A stretch of 13,508 nucleotides of DNA from the NCBI GenBank assembly GCA_003483885.1, contig DMXI01000022.1, forward strand, positions 1 through 13,508, read 5' to 3'. The stretch is from Microscillaceae bacterium (lineage in GTDB: Bacteria; Bacteroidota; Bacteroidia; Cytophagales; Microscillaceae). Positions 6,507 to 13,508 of the stretch are shown here, piece by piece. The position numbers and the translations under genes are program-made. Each line of letters starts with the position of its first letter. The first letter of the stretch is position 1. The notes beneath the pieces were generated by a model that was not told the origin of the DNA, ran no database searches, and saw only the letters and a list, made by a program, of their open reading frames with translations.

Positions 6507-6845
6507 TCAAATTTGTTTACCTAACTTTTGCTCGATTTTCCATTCTACTGCTTTTTTGTTGGTAAAAGCTACCAAATCATAAGGACTCGGCTTGGCTTGT
6601 TTTTCTGCCAAATGTACCTTTAAGCCAGCCTTGATATTGAGCAAATATACCAATAACTCATCTCGTTCTTGGTCGGACAGGCCATTGCCCACGATCACAA
6701 AGTCAGGATTATGCAATTGCAGCATACGTTGAATATCAGGACGATCGGTAGCCCCCATTACATTACGGCCAAATTTCTGTAATTCTTGAATCAGGATATT
6801 AATGACAACGATATTGTGACCAATAATGAGGATGCGAGGTTCCAT
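6507..6845 (-). CDS. Degenerate response-regulator receiver-like protein
   Basis: A 112-residue stand-alone domain starting MEPRILIIGHN. The alternation of hydrophobic strands and helices (ILIIGHN / VINILIQELQKFG / ATDRPDIQRMLQ / PDFVIVGNG / LLVYLLNIKAGLKVHLA) resembles a CheY-like receiver. The acidic pair after strand 1 is absent, and the strand-3 phospho-acceptor Asp is replaced (FVIVGNG), so classical phosphorylation is unlikely. It is best seen as a pseudo-receiver or binding module. An upstream in-frame TTG at 6864-6866 would add seven residues, but the ATG at 6845 is preferred because the receiver fold begins right after it. It lies 21 bases after the esterase-like gene and 13 bases before the TPR gene. 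The fold is a pattern-based inference. Confidence 0.65.
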   Translation of the reverse strand: MEPRILIIGHNIVVINILIQELQKFGRNVMGATDRPDIQRMLQLHNPDFVIVGNGLSDQERDELLVYLLNIKAGLKVHLAEKQAKPSPYDLVAFTNKKAVEWKIEQKLGKQI

Positions 6846-6866
6846 AAGTGTGCGTGTTTTGTACAA

Positions 6867-8096
6867 CTAAAAATTACGCCTTGCCTTATGATCATTGGGA
6901 GGAATAAGCATAAAGTCATAGCTAAATATCTCAAATTTAGTCCTTTTATCGGTAACTAATAACCCATTTTTAATTTTGTCTCGCAAAGGGCGCAAGTCTG
7001 TCAGAGTCCATTGGTCTTTTTTACCAACACTGATTAATAATTTTACTGATTGCCAACCTTTATGGGTGATTAAATCTTTGCCATTTCTGAACCTTCGCAA
7101 ATGCCGAAAAGTAATGAAGCCAGTATTATTTTTTTTGGCTTTTGCAGTAAGGTGTTCTCCCGCATCATGGATTCTGTAAGGCGAAATTCCTCGGGTGAGA
7201 TGCACACTTCCCATTTTGACAAATACCTTAGGCATTGTTTCTTTTTGAGCCGCAAGCGTATACATACTATCAAAGTTGTGCTTCATATAGTTTGCCCTGA
7301 GCTGAGAACCTCTCTTTCGTTGCTCTTCTCGACAATAGATCTCCCAACTTATTTTCATTGCCTTGATTCGTGCTTCAGCGGCTTTATTACCCTTAAACAA
7401 AGCGAAAAACTTTTGGAGATCTTCGGATTGTTGAAGCGTACAATTATAAGCGTATTTGCGACTTCTGGCCGATTTTTTGGCTCCCTTTCTCACCTTAGTT
7501 TTAAGGTTTTTGTATAAGTTTTGAGCCTGTTGATTTTTGTTTGTCAATAGTTTGTAAAGTGCATCCAGATGCATTTCATAAGAGTAAATAAATTCTTGGT
7601 CTAGTCCCCAAAGCTGGAAGCCCAATGTAGATGCCTCTTTAATAAAAGCAGCATCCGCAATACGATCAGCAAACACGAGAGGGCTTGAGCGATATATGCG
7701 GTATTGATTATTGAGTTTTTGAATATTTTCTAAGGTTTTTTCAGGCACTTTAGAAGCCTCAGTAAGCGTTTGAGCCGAAAAAGGGCCTAATTCCAGTGCA
7801 AAGTTTTTGAAACCTTTAGTCTTGAGTAACTGAAGGAATGCGGTGGTGAAATGACTTAATTTTTGAGAGCGGTGCAACTCCGCCAGACCCACAAATTGAT
7901 TATCGCCAATAGCCTTGAGCAAGTGTTGTTGAGTGGTAGCGTCGAAAGTATGCAGGGTTGGCATTTTGAAGTATATGGTGTGTGACACCAAGTCTTGGGT
8001 ATCTAGTTTTTTTTGTGCCTGCCCTACGTTTATGATCCCTACATTGGCCGCCAAGAAAAACAAAGCACAAGTAAGCGAGATTCTGATTGTATGCAT
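6867..8096 (-). CDS. Exported erythromycin-esterase / ChaN-like fold protein
   Basis: A 409-residue protein with a signal peptide (about 1-28, ending VGQAQ), so probably periplasmic. The motifs fit the EreA/ChaN/TIKI-type superfamily: FVGLAELHRSQ (Glu73, His75), FALELGPFS (Glu102), LWGLDQEF (Asp166) and KMGSVHLTRG (His299). These are the spaced Glu/His positions that form the active or metal/haem site in that superfamily. Members include macrolide esterases, haem-uptake lipoproteins and uncharacterised hydrolases; no substrate can be assigned, and a resistance role should not be assumed. Residues about 196-216 are strongly basic (KNLKTKVRKGAKKSARSRK). It is first in a four-gene minus-strand operon, with a candidate -7 element (TATATTTG) about 50 bases upstream. 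Confidence 0.75.
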   Translation of the reverse strand: MHTIRISLTCALFFLAANVGIINVGQAQKKLDTQDLVSHTIYFKMPTLHTFDATTQQHLLKAIGDNQFVGLAELHRSQKLSHFTTAFLQLLKTKGFKNFALELGPFSAQTLTEASKVPEKTLENIQKLNNQYRIYRSSPLVFADRIADAAFIKEASTLGFQLWGLDQEFIYSYEMHLDALYKLLTNKNQQAQNLYKNLKTKVRKGAKKSARSRKYAYNCTLQQSEDLQKFFALFKGNKAAEARIKAMKISWEIYCREEQRKRGSQLRANYMKHNFDSMYTLAAQKETMPKVFVKMGSVHLTRGISPYRIHDAGEHLTAKAKKNNTGFITFRHLRRFRNGKDLITHKGWQSVKLLISVGKKDQWTLTDLRPLRDKIKNGLLVTDKRTKFEIFSYDFMLIPPNDHKARRNF

Positions 8097-8144
8097 AATT
8101 TAAAAAATCACGGTTATGAATGAATATCTGTAAACCCAACGTTG

Positions 8145-8152
8145 CAAATATA
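8145..8152 (-). promoter_or_regulatory. Candidate -7 element for the four-gene minus-strand operon
   Basis: The minus strand reads TATATTTG, an exact TAnnTTTG match, 49 bases upstream of the ATG at 8096. No TTTG or TTG was found at the expected -33 spacing, so the promoter may be weak or activator-dependent. Confidence 0.4.
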
Positions 8153-8443
8153 TTTCCATTCAAGCCCTGAGATTATGATTCATTGTGCGTTCTCTGATGG
8201 TTTAATATCTGGTTATGAGAGGTTTATGTTGAGTTGAATTTCCTTGAAAACAATGTGAGAGGAGAAAGTAACAGCTAAACTATTTGTTCAAAAATGCTCA
8301 CTTTAGTACATAATCGAACAATGAGTCAATTGAAAAACGAGTGCCTGTAGTGATGAATTTTCTACAAGAAAAGCGTTTGATAAGCGATAAATTGCGCACA
8401 ATGATGTATAGCAAAACATAGAAAAGAAGAGAAATATATTAAA

Positions 8444-8570
8444 CAAGGGGAAGCTCCTAATTTATCGGATATATTATCTGCGTATTTATAATATTGGTAA
8501 GGAATATTCCTGGTTTTGCCAGGTCTCTATCGTAAGTTTAAAAGCTTTAATATCAGGAGCTTACCCCTTG
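8444..8570. repeat. 127-nt element bounded by inverted repeats (MITE-like or structured RNA)
   Basis: The left arm CAAGGGG-AAGCTCCT (8444-8458) and right arm AGGAGCTT-A-CCCCTTG (8555-8570) are complementary over 15 base pairs, with one bulged base. The 96-base interior contains a perfect palindrome GGAATATTCC (8501-8510) and a small hairpin CCTGG-TTTTG-CCAGG (8509-8523). The arms are G/C-rich in an otherwise AT-rich gap. No target-site duplication is visible. It could be a miniature transposable element, a palindromic intergenic repeat or a non-coding RNA with a strong closing stem. Confidence 0.55.
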
Positions 8571-8663
8571 CGCATTGTTTTGAGTGGTGCTTTGCCAAAA
8601 ACAATATTGATCGTAGGAGGAGTTGCTTGAATCTTTGTGGCAAAATGTTTAGATTTACTATTT

Positions 8664-8695
8664 AAGGCATAAGCCTTCGTTCACGAAGTGTTTTT
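8664..8695 (+). terminator. Small overlapping hairpins with a T-run
   Basis: CTTCG-TTCA-CGAAG (8675-8688) is followed by TGTTTTTG, resembling a weak intrinsic terminator on the + strand. It overlaps a second hairpin, AAGGC-ATAA-GCCTT (8664-8677), by three bases, so both cannot be fully formed at once. No gene is seen upstream that it would terminate, unless the 8444-8570 element is transcribed. Confidence 0.3.
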
Positions 8696-9004
8696 GTAGA
8701 GTTAAATTTAAAAATTGGCAAGTAATTAGCTTAAAGGTATCACAATAACAGACAGTGTTCTTTATAAATTCAGGTAAACCTATGAATGGTTAAATTATGG
8801 AGCTTGTGAGTAAGTTGATTAATTATAAGTGTATCAAGTCACTTTTCTAACATAACTTCTCCTTATTTTTTTTGAGACAAAACACTAAACATAGACGCTC
8901 TGTAGTTATCTATAAATACCAAGTGCATTGTAAATTAAAACACAAAATAATTTACCAGAGTTAAATCAAGGCACTGCATAATAGCAACAAGCTGTTTAAA
9001 TTTT

Positions 9005-11089
9005 ATGTCAAGGAATTTGATACGTATAGTAGGGTGTATTGTATTGGTGAGTTTGTCTCTCACGGTGCTTCAGGCGCAAGATCCTGGATCACGGAGATTC
9101 CGAAAACTCATTCGTAAAGCCGATGCCTGGTTGCAGGCACGCTATTACGACCAAGCCCTATTGTTGTACAAAGAGATATTAAAAAGAGCCCCTAACAACG
9201 AAGAACTTAACTACAAGATTGGTATAGCCCACCTGGAAAACCAACAAGAAGAACAAGCCCTTATCTATTTTAAGAAGTTATACCGAATCAATCGAAATTA
9301 TCATCCTACCCTTGAGTTTTTTATGGCCGAAGCTTACCACTATACGGCTTCGATAGATCGAGCGCTGATGCACTATAAGCTCATGAAACAGGTAGTAGCC
9401 AAAAAAACAGATAGAGATACGATTTATCTGGCGCACCAGGAGTTATTGATTCCAGCATTTAAGGAAAAGCTTGAAAAGCGCATTGCTGAGTGTAATTTTG
9501 CTGATCAATACATGAAAGATTCCTTGTTTGTAGATGTCAGAAACCTGGGAGTCGCTGTCAATTCCAAAGAAATTGATTATTCTCCGATTATTTCGGTGAA
9601 TGATTCTACCTTATTGTTTACTTCTCGTCGCAAAGGCAATGTTGGAGGAAAACTAGATCCTTTTGATCGCCACCCTTACGAAGATATTTATATTACCTAT
9701 CGGTCGCAAGGCAAATGGTCGGCTCCCAAGCAGTTGAGCCAATCTATCAACAGCAAAGGAAATGATGCCAGTTTAGGCTTTTCGCCAGATGGCAAAATGT
9801 TATTTATATACCGTGACGGAGATTTATATGTATCAAACCTGATTGGAAATGATAAATGGGGGAAACCCAAACCTTTGAAAGGGAAAGTAAATACCAAAAG
9901 ACACTTAGAAACCTCGTTCTCGATATCTCCTGATGGGCAAACGATCTATTTTACCAGTGATCGCCCTGGAGGGTATGGGGGATTGGATGTATACCAAACC
10001 CAACTACAGGCCGACAGTACCTGGGGATCGCCTACCAACTTGGGGCCTAATGTCAACACCAAATATGATGAGGATTCACCCTTTATCGGGCCAGATGGCA
10101 AAACCCTTTATTTTAGCTCCAATGGGCATACTACGATGGGGAAGCACGATATATTTGAGAGTGTTTGGTTAGGTACCGAATGGAGTAAACCACATAACTT
10201 GGGGTATCCTATCAACTCTACGGGCGATGATATTTGCTTTATTCTTACCAAAGATGGCCAGACGGCTTATTATGCATCCGATCGTAAAAAAGGGAACATA
10301 GGTAGGTTAGATATTTTGACCGCCTCGAAACCCACTCCTTGGGGTTTGGCCAACATTAATCTAGAGCTGGTCGATAAAAAATTGGAGCGTTATGCCGCTT
10401 TGAAAAAAGAAGTAGTAGATGTAAAATTGTATCAAACGCCTACTTTGACCATTCGCGGAATGATTCGGGACAAAGAGAATGGAAGACCGCTTAATGATGC
10501 TCGTATTGTATTGGTAGACGTAGAGACTAACCGGGAAATTCGCAATTTTGAAAACTTACCGGATACCATAAAAACCAACTACATTGGTAACATAGATTCT
10601 ACCGGAACCTACTTATTGCATGTAACGCGTAAAGGCTATTTGTTTCACAATGAACTGATCCAGGTTCCCAGCCTGATTCGGGCCAAAGAAGAAGTACTCA
10701 ATATGACCCTCAAGAAACTAGAGCGTAGCCAGCAGGTATACGTAGTAGTGTTTTTTGATTATAAGTCTGATGATATTAAAAAGGAACACGAAAAAGACCT
10801 TGAGAAGCTGGTAAGTTTCCTGATTTCTAACCCTGATGTAAGCTTGCTGCTCAATGGACACGCCGACCAAACGGGTACTGATAATCGTAACCAAAAGCTA
10901 TCAGAAGATCGTGCACGTAAAGTAATGGAATACCTCATTAGTCGGGATATCAACCCCAATCGCCTGGATTTTAAAGGCTGGGGAGAAAAGAAATTGATTG
11001 ACAAACGTGACAATGACGAAGGAAGAGCCAGGAACCGCCGGGTGGAATGTGAGCTGATTAGGAATGAAGCCGACGCAAATCAAAAATAA
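9005..11089 (+). CDS. PorE-like TPR / PD40 / CRD / OmpA envelope protein
   Basis: A 694-residue protein. Residues 1-25 are a signal peptide ending LQAQ with no lipobox Cys, so it is exported but not predicted to be lipidated. Residues 34-130 are TPR-like helices (YYDQALLLYKEILKRAPNNEE). Residues about 189-440 contain five PD40/WD40-like beta-propeller repeats with the S-P-D-G-x-x-(I/L)-Y-F-x-S signature (for example 307-319 and 362-372). Residues 481-570 are a carboxypeptidase-regulatory-like domain (LTIRGMIRDKENGRPLNDARI). Residues 577-686 are an OmpA-C peptidoglycan-binding domain (LNGHADQTGTDNRNQKLSEDRA; ARNRRVE). This domain order is that of PorE of the type IX secretion system, though PorE is a lipoprotein and many Bacteroidota carry non-T9SS paralogues. 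It probably bridges outer-membrane or periplasmic partners to peptidoglycan. A 151-base gap with a separate promoter precedes the phosphatase gene. Confidence 0.88.
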   Translation: MSRNLIRIVGCIVLVSLSLTVLQAQDPGSRRFRKLIRKADAWLQARYYDQALLLYKEILKRAPNNEELNYKIGIAHLENQQEEQALIYFKKLYRINRNYHPTLEFFMAEAYHYTASIDRALMHYKLMKQVVAKKTDRDTIYLAHQELLIPAFKEKLEKRIAECNFADQYMKDSLFVDVRNLGVAVNSKEIDYSPIISVNDSTLLFTSRRKGNVGGKLDPFDRHPYEDIYITYRSQGKWSAPKQLSQSINSKGNDASLGFSPDGKMLFIYRDGDLYVSNLIGNDKWGKPKPLKGKVNTKRHLETSFSISPDGQTIYFTSDRPGGYGGLDVYQTQLQADSTWGSPTNLGPNVNTKYDEDSPFIGPDGKTLYFSSNGHTTMGKHDIFESVWLGTEWSKPHNLGYPINSTGDDICFILTKDGQTAYYASDRKKGNIGRLDILTASKPTPWGLANINLELVDKKLERYAALKKEVVDVKLYQTPTLTIRGMIRDKENGRPLNDARIVLVDVETNREIRNFENLPDTIKTNYIGNIDSTGTYLLHVTRKGYLFHNELIQVPSLIRAKEEVLNMTLKKLERSQQVYVVVFFDYKSDDIKKEHEKDLEKLVSFLISNPDVSLLLNGHADQTGTDNRNQKLSEDRARKVMEYLISRDINPNRLDFKGWGEKKLIDKRDNDEGRARNRRVECELIRNEADANQK

Positions 11090-11168
11090 TCCAGAACTAA
11101 TTCTTATCTTGAACCCAATTGCTTGGTTTAACAAAATTTAGTGTTAAATCAAACATACACTTGTAACT

Positions 11169-11200
11169 TTTGGCAAGGATTTAGTACTTTGTTATATTTA
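11169..11200 (+). promoter_or_regulatory. Bacteroidota-type promoter for the SpoIIE phosphatase gene
   Basis: TTTG at 11169-11172, a 20-base spacer, then TATATTTA at 11193-11200 (7 of 8 to TAnnTTTG). Transcription would start near 11207, giving a leader of about 34 bases to the ATG at 11241. Confidence 0.5.
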
Positions 11201-11240
11201 TTGCGATCAAGGTATTTTTTAGAAATACTTACCTACAAAA

Positions 11241-13406
11241 ATGGGATTCAAGGCATTCAAAATATTTACATATCTGGCACTTGTAACTTTACTCACACCC
11301 TCTGCCTGGGCACAGGGAAACAAGTTATTTGTGACTGCACTCGATGAAAACAAACAGCCTGTCCCTAAAGTAGAAGTGGTCGTAGATAGTTTTTATGCCG
11401 CAGTTACCAAACCCGACGGCAAACTGATCATTAGTATGAAAAATACCGATGATCCCCGCCACCTGCAAGCCGTGAAAAATGGTTATGATTTTGAAGATTG
11501 GAAGTATGACACAACCAGTCGGGAAATTGTGATCAATATGAGAAAGACGGGCATCATCAAAGGAGTGGTAAAAAGTAAAAAAGGTAATCTACCCATTCCT
11601 AATGTAGATGTACTGTTGATCAATACCGAAGCCCGGCCGGGCAAAACCAACGAAAAAGGAGAGTTTTCTATTCAATTACCCCCTAATATTTCTCCCAACT
11701 TACCTAAAAAATATGCAGTATACAGTTTTGGTTTACAAAGCTCTGATTTTGAGGTGTTTGAGCGTGATGGGAAATCCATTATTGCCTTGCAGCAAATTCC
11801 TGCCCGAAGGGTACTGGCAGTGCGTATTGTAGACAACCAAACTGGCCGGCCTGTTGCTGGACAAACCCTGATTGCCGATAATAAAGAAACACCTTCCAAT
11901 GACGACGGTTTTGCCAGATTGCCCTATGCACTCACCACCAAGTTTGAGTATAAGGTAAGAGGGTATGATGTAGTAAATCTGACCTACGACAAAGAAAATC
12001 AATTTTTGATTGCCAGGGTTCAACAAGAAATTCAAGATGAGCGGAAAACCATTGGAGTAATCAACCAGTCAGGGGATACCATTTTGGTAAATATTGGTAA
12101 TTTTAGAAGACTATCCAGAATCGAGCGAGACTCTATTCGTAGAGCAAACAGCGACATCAACGCGAAGATTAAAGAACTGGAAGATAAACTGGATAGTGGT
12201 AATATTACCGATGCAGAAAAAGCAGAATTACAACGTTTATTGGCGGCTTCTAAGCAAAATGCGGCCCGTTTAGATAGTATAGAGAATATCAATAATCAAA
12301 TCATTACGAGCCTTACTGCCGAGCAAGAACTGATTAAACAACGGCAAAAAAATGTGGAACAAGAGGCTGAAAAAGTAAGATTGGCCAGTGAAAAAGAAAA
12401 GGCGCAAAATCAGCGTAATATGTTGATTTTTGCTTCGGTGGCCATCATCTTGCTACTACTGGCAATTGCCTTCTTTATCTTTAACCGACGCAATCGTAAA
12501 CAAAATAAACTGCTGGGTGAAAAGGTAACGGAGATTAACCGTAAAAATGAGATGCTGGAGGAGTCCAAAAATATTTTGGATAGAAAAAATGCCCAACTCA
12601 AAAACCAACAACAAGAGCTTGAGCGCCAGCATACCAAAATCACGGACAGTATTCGCTATGCATTAACGATTCAAGAATCTATTTTGCCGGCTCAGGAATT
12701 AATTGACCAGACCTTTCAGGACTACTTTATTCTTTATAAGCCCAAAGACATTGTTGCGGGAGATTTCTATTGGTTTGCCCAGAAGGGTGGAAATTCCATT
12801 ATTTCGGCCATTGACTGTACCGGACACGGTGTACCAGGTGGTTTTATGACGATGATTGGTAATACACTACTCAACCAAATTGTAAAAGAAGATAACATAA
12901 CCGACCCTAAGGAGATATTGACCCAACTGAATGTAAAGGTAAAAGAAACTTTGAAAGAACAGGTAAAAGACGAAGGACGTGATGGAGATGGAATGGACCT
13001 GGGCTTGATTAACTTTGATATGGATAATAGTCTAGCGACCTTTTGTGGAGCTAAAACGCCCCTGTTTTATGTAAAAAGCAAAGATAAAGAGTTAGCCTAT
13101 ATCAAAGGAACCAACATTTCTATTGGTAGTACCCTTTCTCGTAAGAAAAAAGAATTTAGTTCGCACGTAATCAATTTTGAGAAGGGAGATATTTTCTATT
13201 TGGCCTCCGATGGTTTTCAAGATCAATTGGGCGGACCAAATAATGGAAAACAAAAGTTTTTGAAGAAAAAATTCATCTCTTTAATTGAAACCGTAAGTGT
13301 GCTTCCGATGGAAGAACAAGCGCAAAAGTTTGAGGATGCCTTAGCAGAATGGCAAGGTGATAGCGACCAAACCGATGACATTGTGATTTTGGGACTTAAA
13401 GTCTGA
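11241..13406 (+). CDS. Transmembrane receptor-type SpoIIE (PP2C-family) protein phosphatase
   Basis: A 721-residue single-pass membrane protein. Residues 1-25 are a signal peptide (SAWAQ). Residues about 28-260 carry three tandem CRD-like beta-sandwich modules (28-100, 104-185, 190-260; compare GVVKSKKGNLPIPNVDVLL and TNEKGEFSIQLP). A first coiled coil runs about 292-392. The transmembrane helix is 394-414, followed by the basic FNRRNRKQNK that places what follows in the cytoplasm. A second coiled coil runs about 420-465, and the SpoIIE catalytic domain spans about 467-721. The metal-binding acids are present: Asp508 (VAGDFYW), Asp525 (AIDCTGHGVPGG), Asp657 (LASDGFQDQLGG) and Asp712/713 (QTDDIVIL). 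It should dephosphorylate Ser/Thr on a cytoplasmic partner, typically an anti-sigma-factor antagonist, in response to a periplasmic or envelope cue. No such partner is encoded here. The ATG at 11241 is chosen because the signal peptide starts there; an overlapping frame from 11141 is not supported. Confidence 0.9.
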   Translation: MGFKAFKIFTYLALVTLLTPSAWAQGNKLFVTALDENKQPVPKVEVVVDSFYAAVTKPDGKLIISMKNTDDPRHLQAVKNGYDFEDWKYDTTSREIVINMRKTGIIKGVVKSKKGNLPIPNVDVLLINTEARPGKTNEKGEFSIQLPPNISPNLPKKYAVYSFGLQSSDFEVFERDGKSIIALQQIPARRVLAVRIVDNQTGRPVAGQTLIADNKETPSNDDGFARLPYALTTKFEYKVRGYDVVNLTYDKENQFLIARVQQEIQDERKTIGVINQSGDTILVNIGNFRRLSRIERDSIRRANSDINAKIKELEDKLDSGNITDAEKAELQRLLAASKQNAARLDSIENINNQIITSLTAEQELIKQRQKNVEQEAEKVRLASEKEKAQNQRNMLIFASVAIILLLLAIAFFIFNRRNRKQNKLLGEKVTEINRKNEMLEESKNILDRKNAQLKNQQQELERQHTKITDSIRYALTIQESILPAQELIDQTFQDYFILYKPKDIVAGDFYWFAQKGGNSIISAIDCTGHGVPGGFMTMIGNTLLNQIVKEDNITDPKEILTQLNVKVKETLKEQVKDEGRDGDGMDLGLINFDMDNSLATFCGAKTPLFYVKSKDKELAYIKGTNISIGSTLSRKKKEFSSHVINFEKGDIFYLASDGFQDQLGGPNNGKQKFLKKKFISLIETVSVLPMEEQAQKFEDALAEWQGDSDQTDDIVILGLKV

Positions 13407-13508
13407 TGCGATTATTGATTTTTAATTTTTCTATTATTTCATTACTACATTGTTCCACCTTCGGCTAAGATGATGAATTATGAATGGATGAATTAGGCGT
13501 GTTCAGAG
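13407..13508. other. AT-rich 3' flank at window end
   Basis: No complete gene can be supported. An ATG overlapping the phosphatase stop opens a 20-codon frame (13406-13468). Two GATGAATTA copies lie at 13472-13480 and 13487-13495. An ATG at 13484 begins a frame (MDELGVFR) that is still open at the edge and might be the start of a following gene. Confidence 0.35.

Larger units (their letters stand above)
8097..9004. other. 908-base gene-free region
   Basis: No credible protein gene is visible on either strand. The longest + strand starts give peptides of about 18-22 codons (for example 8294 or 8353) with multiple stops after. It holds the minus-strand promoter near 8145, the inverted-repeat-bounded element at 8444-8570, small hairpins at 8664-8688, a 7-base inverted repeat (8591-8597 with 8638-8644) and the unidentified promoter of the gene starting at 9005. 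I found no clear TTTG / TAnnTTTG pair for that gene. Confidence 0.7.

Noticed and set aside
7101..7517. 138-codon + strand open frame opposite the Ere/ChaN-like gene
   Set aside because: It is antisense to a gene with a signal peptide and clear superfamily motifs, the translation has no domain features, and no promoter precedes it.
6867..8096. Macrolide-resistance gene
   Set aside because: Only superfamily motifs are shared with erythromycin esterases; the protein is exported and the context is not that of resistance, so a resistance label is not supported.
7900..8163. 87-codon - strand frame overlapping the start of the Ere/ChaN-like gene
   Set aside because: Out of frame with the real gene and spanning its promoter; the composition is not protein-like.
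8591..8644. TTTGCCA / TGGCAAA inverted repeat with 40-base loop
   Set aside because: Seven-base arms at this distance occur by chance; no neighbouring structure supports it.
11157..11290. Direct repeat CACTTGTAACTTT (11158-11170 and 11278-11290)
   Set aside because: Only 13 bases, with the second copy inside the signal-peptide codons; most likely chance, with no further similarity around it.
11141..11347. 68-codon + strand frame overlapping the start of the SpoIIE phosphatase gene
   Set aside because: It covers the predicted promoter and the signal-peptide coding region in another frame; no recognisable features.
13472..13495. GATGAATTA repeated twice near the window end as a mobile-element or attachment site
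   Set aside because: Two 9-base AT-rich copies six bases apart are too weak for any such claim.

Overview
The window looks like chromosomal DNA of a marine or gliding member of the Bacteroidota, most likely the Cytophagales (Microscilla-like). This rests on the AT-rich base composition, the absence of clear Shine-Dalgarno sequences, promoter elements of the Bacteroidota TTTG / TAnnTTTG type, and the gene families present: DUF4476, carboxypeptidase-regulatory-like (CRD) domains on a TonB receptor, a TPR-PD40-CRD-OmpA protein, and a membrane-anchored SpoIIE phosphatase. The genus is an inference; no rRNA or tRNA gene is present.

Layout. (1) 1-1385, + strand: the 3' end of a DUF4476 protein with an Asn-rich linker, then an M28-family zinc peptidase lipoprotein. 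(2) 1547-4680, + strand: a strong promoter flanked by two 15-bp 7-1-7 dyads, then a TonB-dependent outer-membrane receptor with a His/Cys-rich N-terminal domain, a stem-loop, a small acidic lipoprotein and a terminator hairpin. This reads as a repressor-controlled metal-uptake unit, with zinc my best guess. (3) 4705-8096, - strand: four tightly spaced genes, transcribed from an erythromycin-esterase/ChaN-like exported protein through a degenerate receiver domain and a TPR protein to a Crp/Fnr regulator. A DUF1330 gene follows behind its own Crp/Fnr-type dyad. (4) 8097-9004: about 0.9 kb with no gene, holding a 127-nt element bounded by near-perfect inverted repeats plus small hairpins. (5) 9005-13406, + strand: a PorE-like TPR/PD40/CRD/OmpA envelope protein, then a receptor-type SpoIIE phosphatase with exported CRD domains, one membrane span, coiled coils and a cytoplasmic PP2C-type catalytic domain.

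How the genes may work together. Region 2 probably imports a scarce metal across the outer membrane under a Fur-family (Zur-like) repressor encoded elsewhere. In region 3 the Crp/Fnr regulator is the likely controller of the neighbouring DUF1330 gene through the dyad between them. Region 5 pairs a peptidoglycan-anchored envelope protein with a transmembrane phosphatase, suggesting envelope sensing coupled to partner-switch signalling. No CRISPR array, transposase, phage or recognised defence gene was seen.
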